7,856 bases of DNA from an uncultured Lachnospiraceae bacterium (GTDB taxonomy: Bacteria; Bacillota; Clostridia; Lachnospirales; Lachnospiraceae). Each line of letters begins with the position of its first letter. The stretch's first letter is position 1. The position numbers and the translations under genes are program-made. The stretch is taken from assembly GCA_934359535.1 (NCBI GenBank), contig CAKRLN010000096.1:1-7856 (forward strand), in the 5' to 3' direction. The notes beneath the pieces were generated by a model. It saw nothing but the letters and a program-made list of their open reading frames with translations. It was not told where the DNA came from and searched no databases. Of this stretch, positions 6,588 through 7,856 are shown piece after piece.

Positions 6588-7072
6588 ATATCAGTTTAAG
6601 CTGTTTTTTCATCTGTTTTTCTACCTGACCCTGTGCCACTGCATCATATGCTTTGCGAAGTTTCTCTAAGGCATCATAAAGATTATCTCTGTATTTTTTC
6701 TCCGAAAACATTTTCTCTGACTCTTCTATGGTCATAGGATGCTTCTCGTTTTCGTAAAAACTCTTTATGGAATGGCTGCTCCAGGGGATGTTCAATAGCA
6801 TCCGCTTGACTTTCCATATAGGTATTATTTGTCAGCCATATAAATACATGATCATTTGCAAACTGAGGTGTATTTTCTCTTTTCACTGAGAGCCACATAT
6901 AATTTTCTTTGCAAAGCGAAATCCGTCCATTTGCCAGCATATATGCTTTTAACCTACGGTCAAATAAGTGTTGCTTATTGCTAAGTCTTGTCTGATGAAC
7001 CGACAAGCCTAATGCCAGTACAGCAGTTAAAGCTGTAAGTATAGAACACCAAAAATTCCAGTCTTTCAGCAT
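6586..7072 (-). pseudogene. Small N-anchored membrane protein between hsdS and hsdR, frameshifted
   Basis: ATG 7072-7070 follows GGGAGAAA. The first frame (129 aa, stop at 6683) begins MLKDWNFWCSILTALTAVLALGLS, a membrane helix, then VHQTRLSNKQHLFDRRLKAYML and QFANDHVFIWLTNNTYM. These match a family of putative membrane proteins with a short N-terminal anchor and a cytoplasmic HLFDRR segment that I recall as common in Firmicutes. Its last ~30 residues look random. A second frame ending at 6586 gives a plausible C-terminus (MTIEESEKMFSEKKYRDNLY, then ALEKLRKAYDAVAQG and KKQLKLI). The frames cross around 6735-6770. Recalled relatives have some tens of residues more in the middle, so an internal deletion is likelier than a single-base slip. 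A role in restriction is not established. The C-terminal frame could still be translated and couple to hsdR. Confidence 0.65.
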
Positions 7073-7111
7073 ATAACTTTCTCCCTTCACAAATGTTAAA
7101 CAAGAATTTAG
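7039..7111. repeat. Inverted repeat, left arm (73 bp, perfect match to 7784-7856)
   Basis: Every base of 7039-7111 equals the reverse complement of 7784-7856, and the match ends at 7112. The arm covers the spacer after hsdS and the ribosome site and first 11 codons of the membrane protein gene. On the plus strand its inner 17 bases (7095-7111) encode LNKNL in the same frame as the HsdS central region. It therefore looks like a recombination site at the distal end of an invertible hsdS segment. Confidence 0.9.
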
Positions 7112-7115
7112 CGGC

Positions 7116-7802
7116 TTAAAGGTCAATGTCGGACACATCAAGTTCCCCGAACATAAGTTTTGGCAACAATGCATCACGAAGCTCTGATAGGATAATATTT
7201 TCTTTTTGATTTGAAAGTATTGTATCAAACAAGGGTCTGCATAGGGAATCAAAGTCCTGTAACACACGTTCGGATGGGATCATTACCTGTATCTTGCCAA
7301 ACTGTGTTTTATTTAAGTTGACTATTGTGCTACCACTTTGCCCAAGTTTGTTGATAGTATCGGCTAATGTCTGCATTAATAGGTAGATATAATATACAGA
7401 GATACCTTCTTGGGGAATTATTGAGTTAATCTGTTGATTAGATTGACTCTTTTCGGATACCAAAGTTACCAGACCGGCTGTCCCTATACAACTTACGCAT
7501 ACAGTATTAGGTGGAAGTGTTTTCTTCGGTTGAGAAGCAACACCTGCATCTGAAAGATAACGCTCGGTAGAAACAATATAAACGCAGCCATGCATATCAG
7601 GAATTGTTATGAATGGAGTATTACCACCATAATATTCACTTTTCTTGGTAGAGGGTGTTTTTCCACATATGATTTCAGTTCCGAGATCATCAATTGTACC
7701 ATCTGACCAGTCATCTGGCTTCGTTCCGTCAAAAGGTTCATAATTAACAAACCAAGAACGGTATATAGCCTGAGCTTGCTGCTCTAAATTCTTGTTTAAC
7801 AT
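7116..7802 (-). CDS. hsdS: Type I restriction specificity subunit HsdS, C-terminal half only
   Basis: HsdS sets the DNA sequence recognised by both methylation and cleavage, normally with two target-recognition domains in ~400-450 aa. Here 228 aa remain. Residues 1-24 (LNKNLEQQAQAIYRSW then FVNYEPF) are the central conserved region that normally sits between the two domains. Residues ~36-180 are one recognition domain (DDLGTEIICGKTPSTKKSEYYGG, split here as DDLGTEIICGKTP and STKKSEYYGG, then ITIPDM, TVCVSCIGTAG and LGQSGSTIVNLNK). Residues ~183-228 are the distal helix ending LLPKLMFGELDVSDIDL. The first recognition domain is absent. ATG 7802-7800 lies within the LNKNLE region and has no Shine-Dalgarno sequence; the frame runs upstream only to a TAG at 7851-7853. 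In an intact orientation this would be the 3' half of a full gene. Loss of the first half is best explained by the flanking inverted repeat. Confidence 0.9.
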   Translation of the reverse strand: MLNKNLEQQAQAIYRSWFVNYEPFDGTKPDDWSDGTIDDLGTEIICGKTPSTKKSEYYGGNTPFITIPDMHGCVYIVSTERYLSDAGVASQPKKTLPPNTVCVSCIGTAGLVTLVSEKSQSNQQINSIIPQEGISVYYIYLLMQTLADTINKLGQSGSTIVNLNKTQFGKIQVMIPSERVLQDFDSLCRPLFDTILSNQKENIILSELRDALLPKLMFGELDVSDIDL

Positions 7803-7856
7803 TTGTGAAGGGAGAAAGTTATATGCTGAAAGACTGGAATTTTTGGTGTTCTATAC
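7784..7856. repeat. Inverted repeat, right arm (at least 73 bp, reaches the window end)
   Basis: Perfect reverse complement of 7039-7111. Its inner 17 bases (7784-7800) are the LNKNLE codons of hsdS. The outer part is the start region of the membrane protein gene instead of the hsdS N-terminal half. The true length is unknown because the match is cut by the window end. Confidence 0.9.
7823..7856 (+). CDS. Second, inverted 5' end of the membrane protein gene, partial
   Basis: Within the right arm, ATG 7823-7825 preceded by GGGAGAAA encodes MLKDWNFWCSI and then leaves the window. It is identical to the first 11 codons of the gene that starts at 7072 on the other strand. It could be a real second copy facing the other way, or the same locus joined here by assembly across an inverted state or by a chimeric molecule. 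The sequence alone cannot tell. Confidence 0.6.
   Translation, partial: MLKDWNFWCSI

Noticed and set aside
7039..7111. The 73-bp inverted repeat as terminal repeats of an insertion sequence
   Set aside because: There is no transposase between the arms, and the arms are ordinary coding and leader sequence of neighbouring genes, which fits inversion or duplication, not transposon ends.
7073..7267. Extension of the membrane protein frame up to 7267
   Set aside because: This would overlap the end of hsdS in another frame and place a good ribosome site and the membrane-anchor start inside the gene; ATG 7072 fits much better.

Overview
The window looks like part of a Firmicutes chromosome, probably a gut Clostridia/Lachnospiraceae-type bacterium. 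The base composition is AT-rich, the Shine-Dalgarno sequences are strong (AAGGAGG-type), and the gene families (DUF3791, AlbA_2/Schlafen ATP-binding proteins, zinc-ribbon membrane proteins) are typical of that group. The taxon is an inference. Nearly all coding content lies on the minus strand, so the genes read from right to left.

Right part (about 7856 to 3384) is a type I restriction-modification operon. It holds the C-terminal half of the specificity subunit hsdS (one target-recognition domain), a small membrane-anchored protein gene broken by a frameshift or deletion, and an intact 1062-aa hsdR. hsdM and the N-terminal half of hsdS are not in the window and would be expected beyond the right edge. 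The hsdS half is bracketed by a perfect inverted repeat of at least 73 bp (7039-7111 and 7784-7856). The repeat includes the sequence for the central conserved region of HsdS (LNKNLE). This is the layout of a phase-variable, invertible hsdS segment. The TTAA at 7116-7119 supplies a stop codon on both strands, so inversion would give an HsdS ending after one recognition domain. The right copy carries the start of the neighbouring membrane gene, not the expected hsdS N-half, and it runs exactly to the window end. The contig may therefore join two orientation states of a mixed population, or it may hold a true inverted duplication or a fold-back artefact.

Middle part (3383 to about 341) is a cargo block behind hsdR. 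It holds an AlbA_2/ATP-binding regulator-like protein (intact), a LURP-one/tubby-like protein split by a one-base frameshift, a zinc-ribbon membrane protein decayed by two stops and a lost cysteine, and a scar where the first codons of an XRE-type repressor run into the last 70 codons of a large serine recombinase. The block is bracketed by a diverged direct repeat of about 120 bp (219-340 and 3341-3460). Each copy contains the last codons of hsdR and the downstream leader, so a second hsdR tail lies at the far end.

Left edge (1-209) holds a DUF3791 gene that runs off the window, placed after the hsdR-tail remnant in the same way that the AlbA_2 gene follows the intact hsdR. Overall the window is a restriction-modification and defence-type locus with a probable DNA-inversion switch in its specificity gene and a decaying accessory block behind the endonuclease gene. 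No RNA genes, CRISPR arrays or complete mobile elements were seen.
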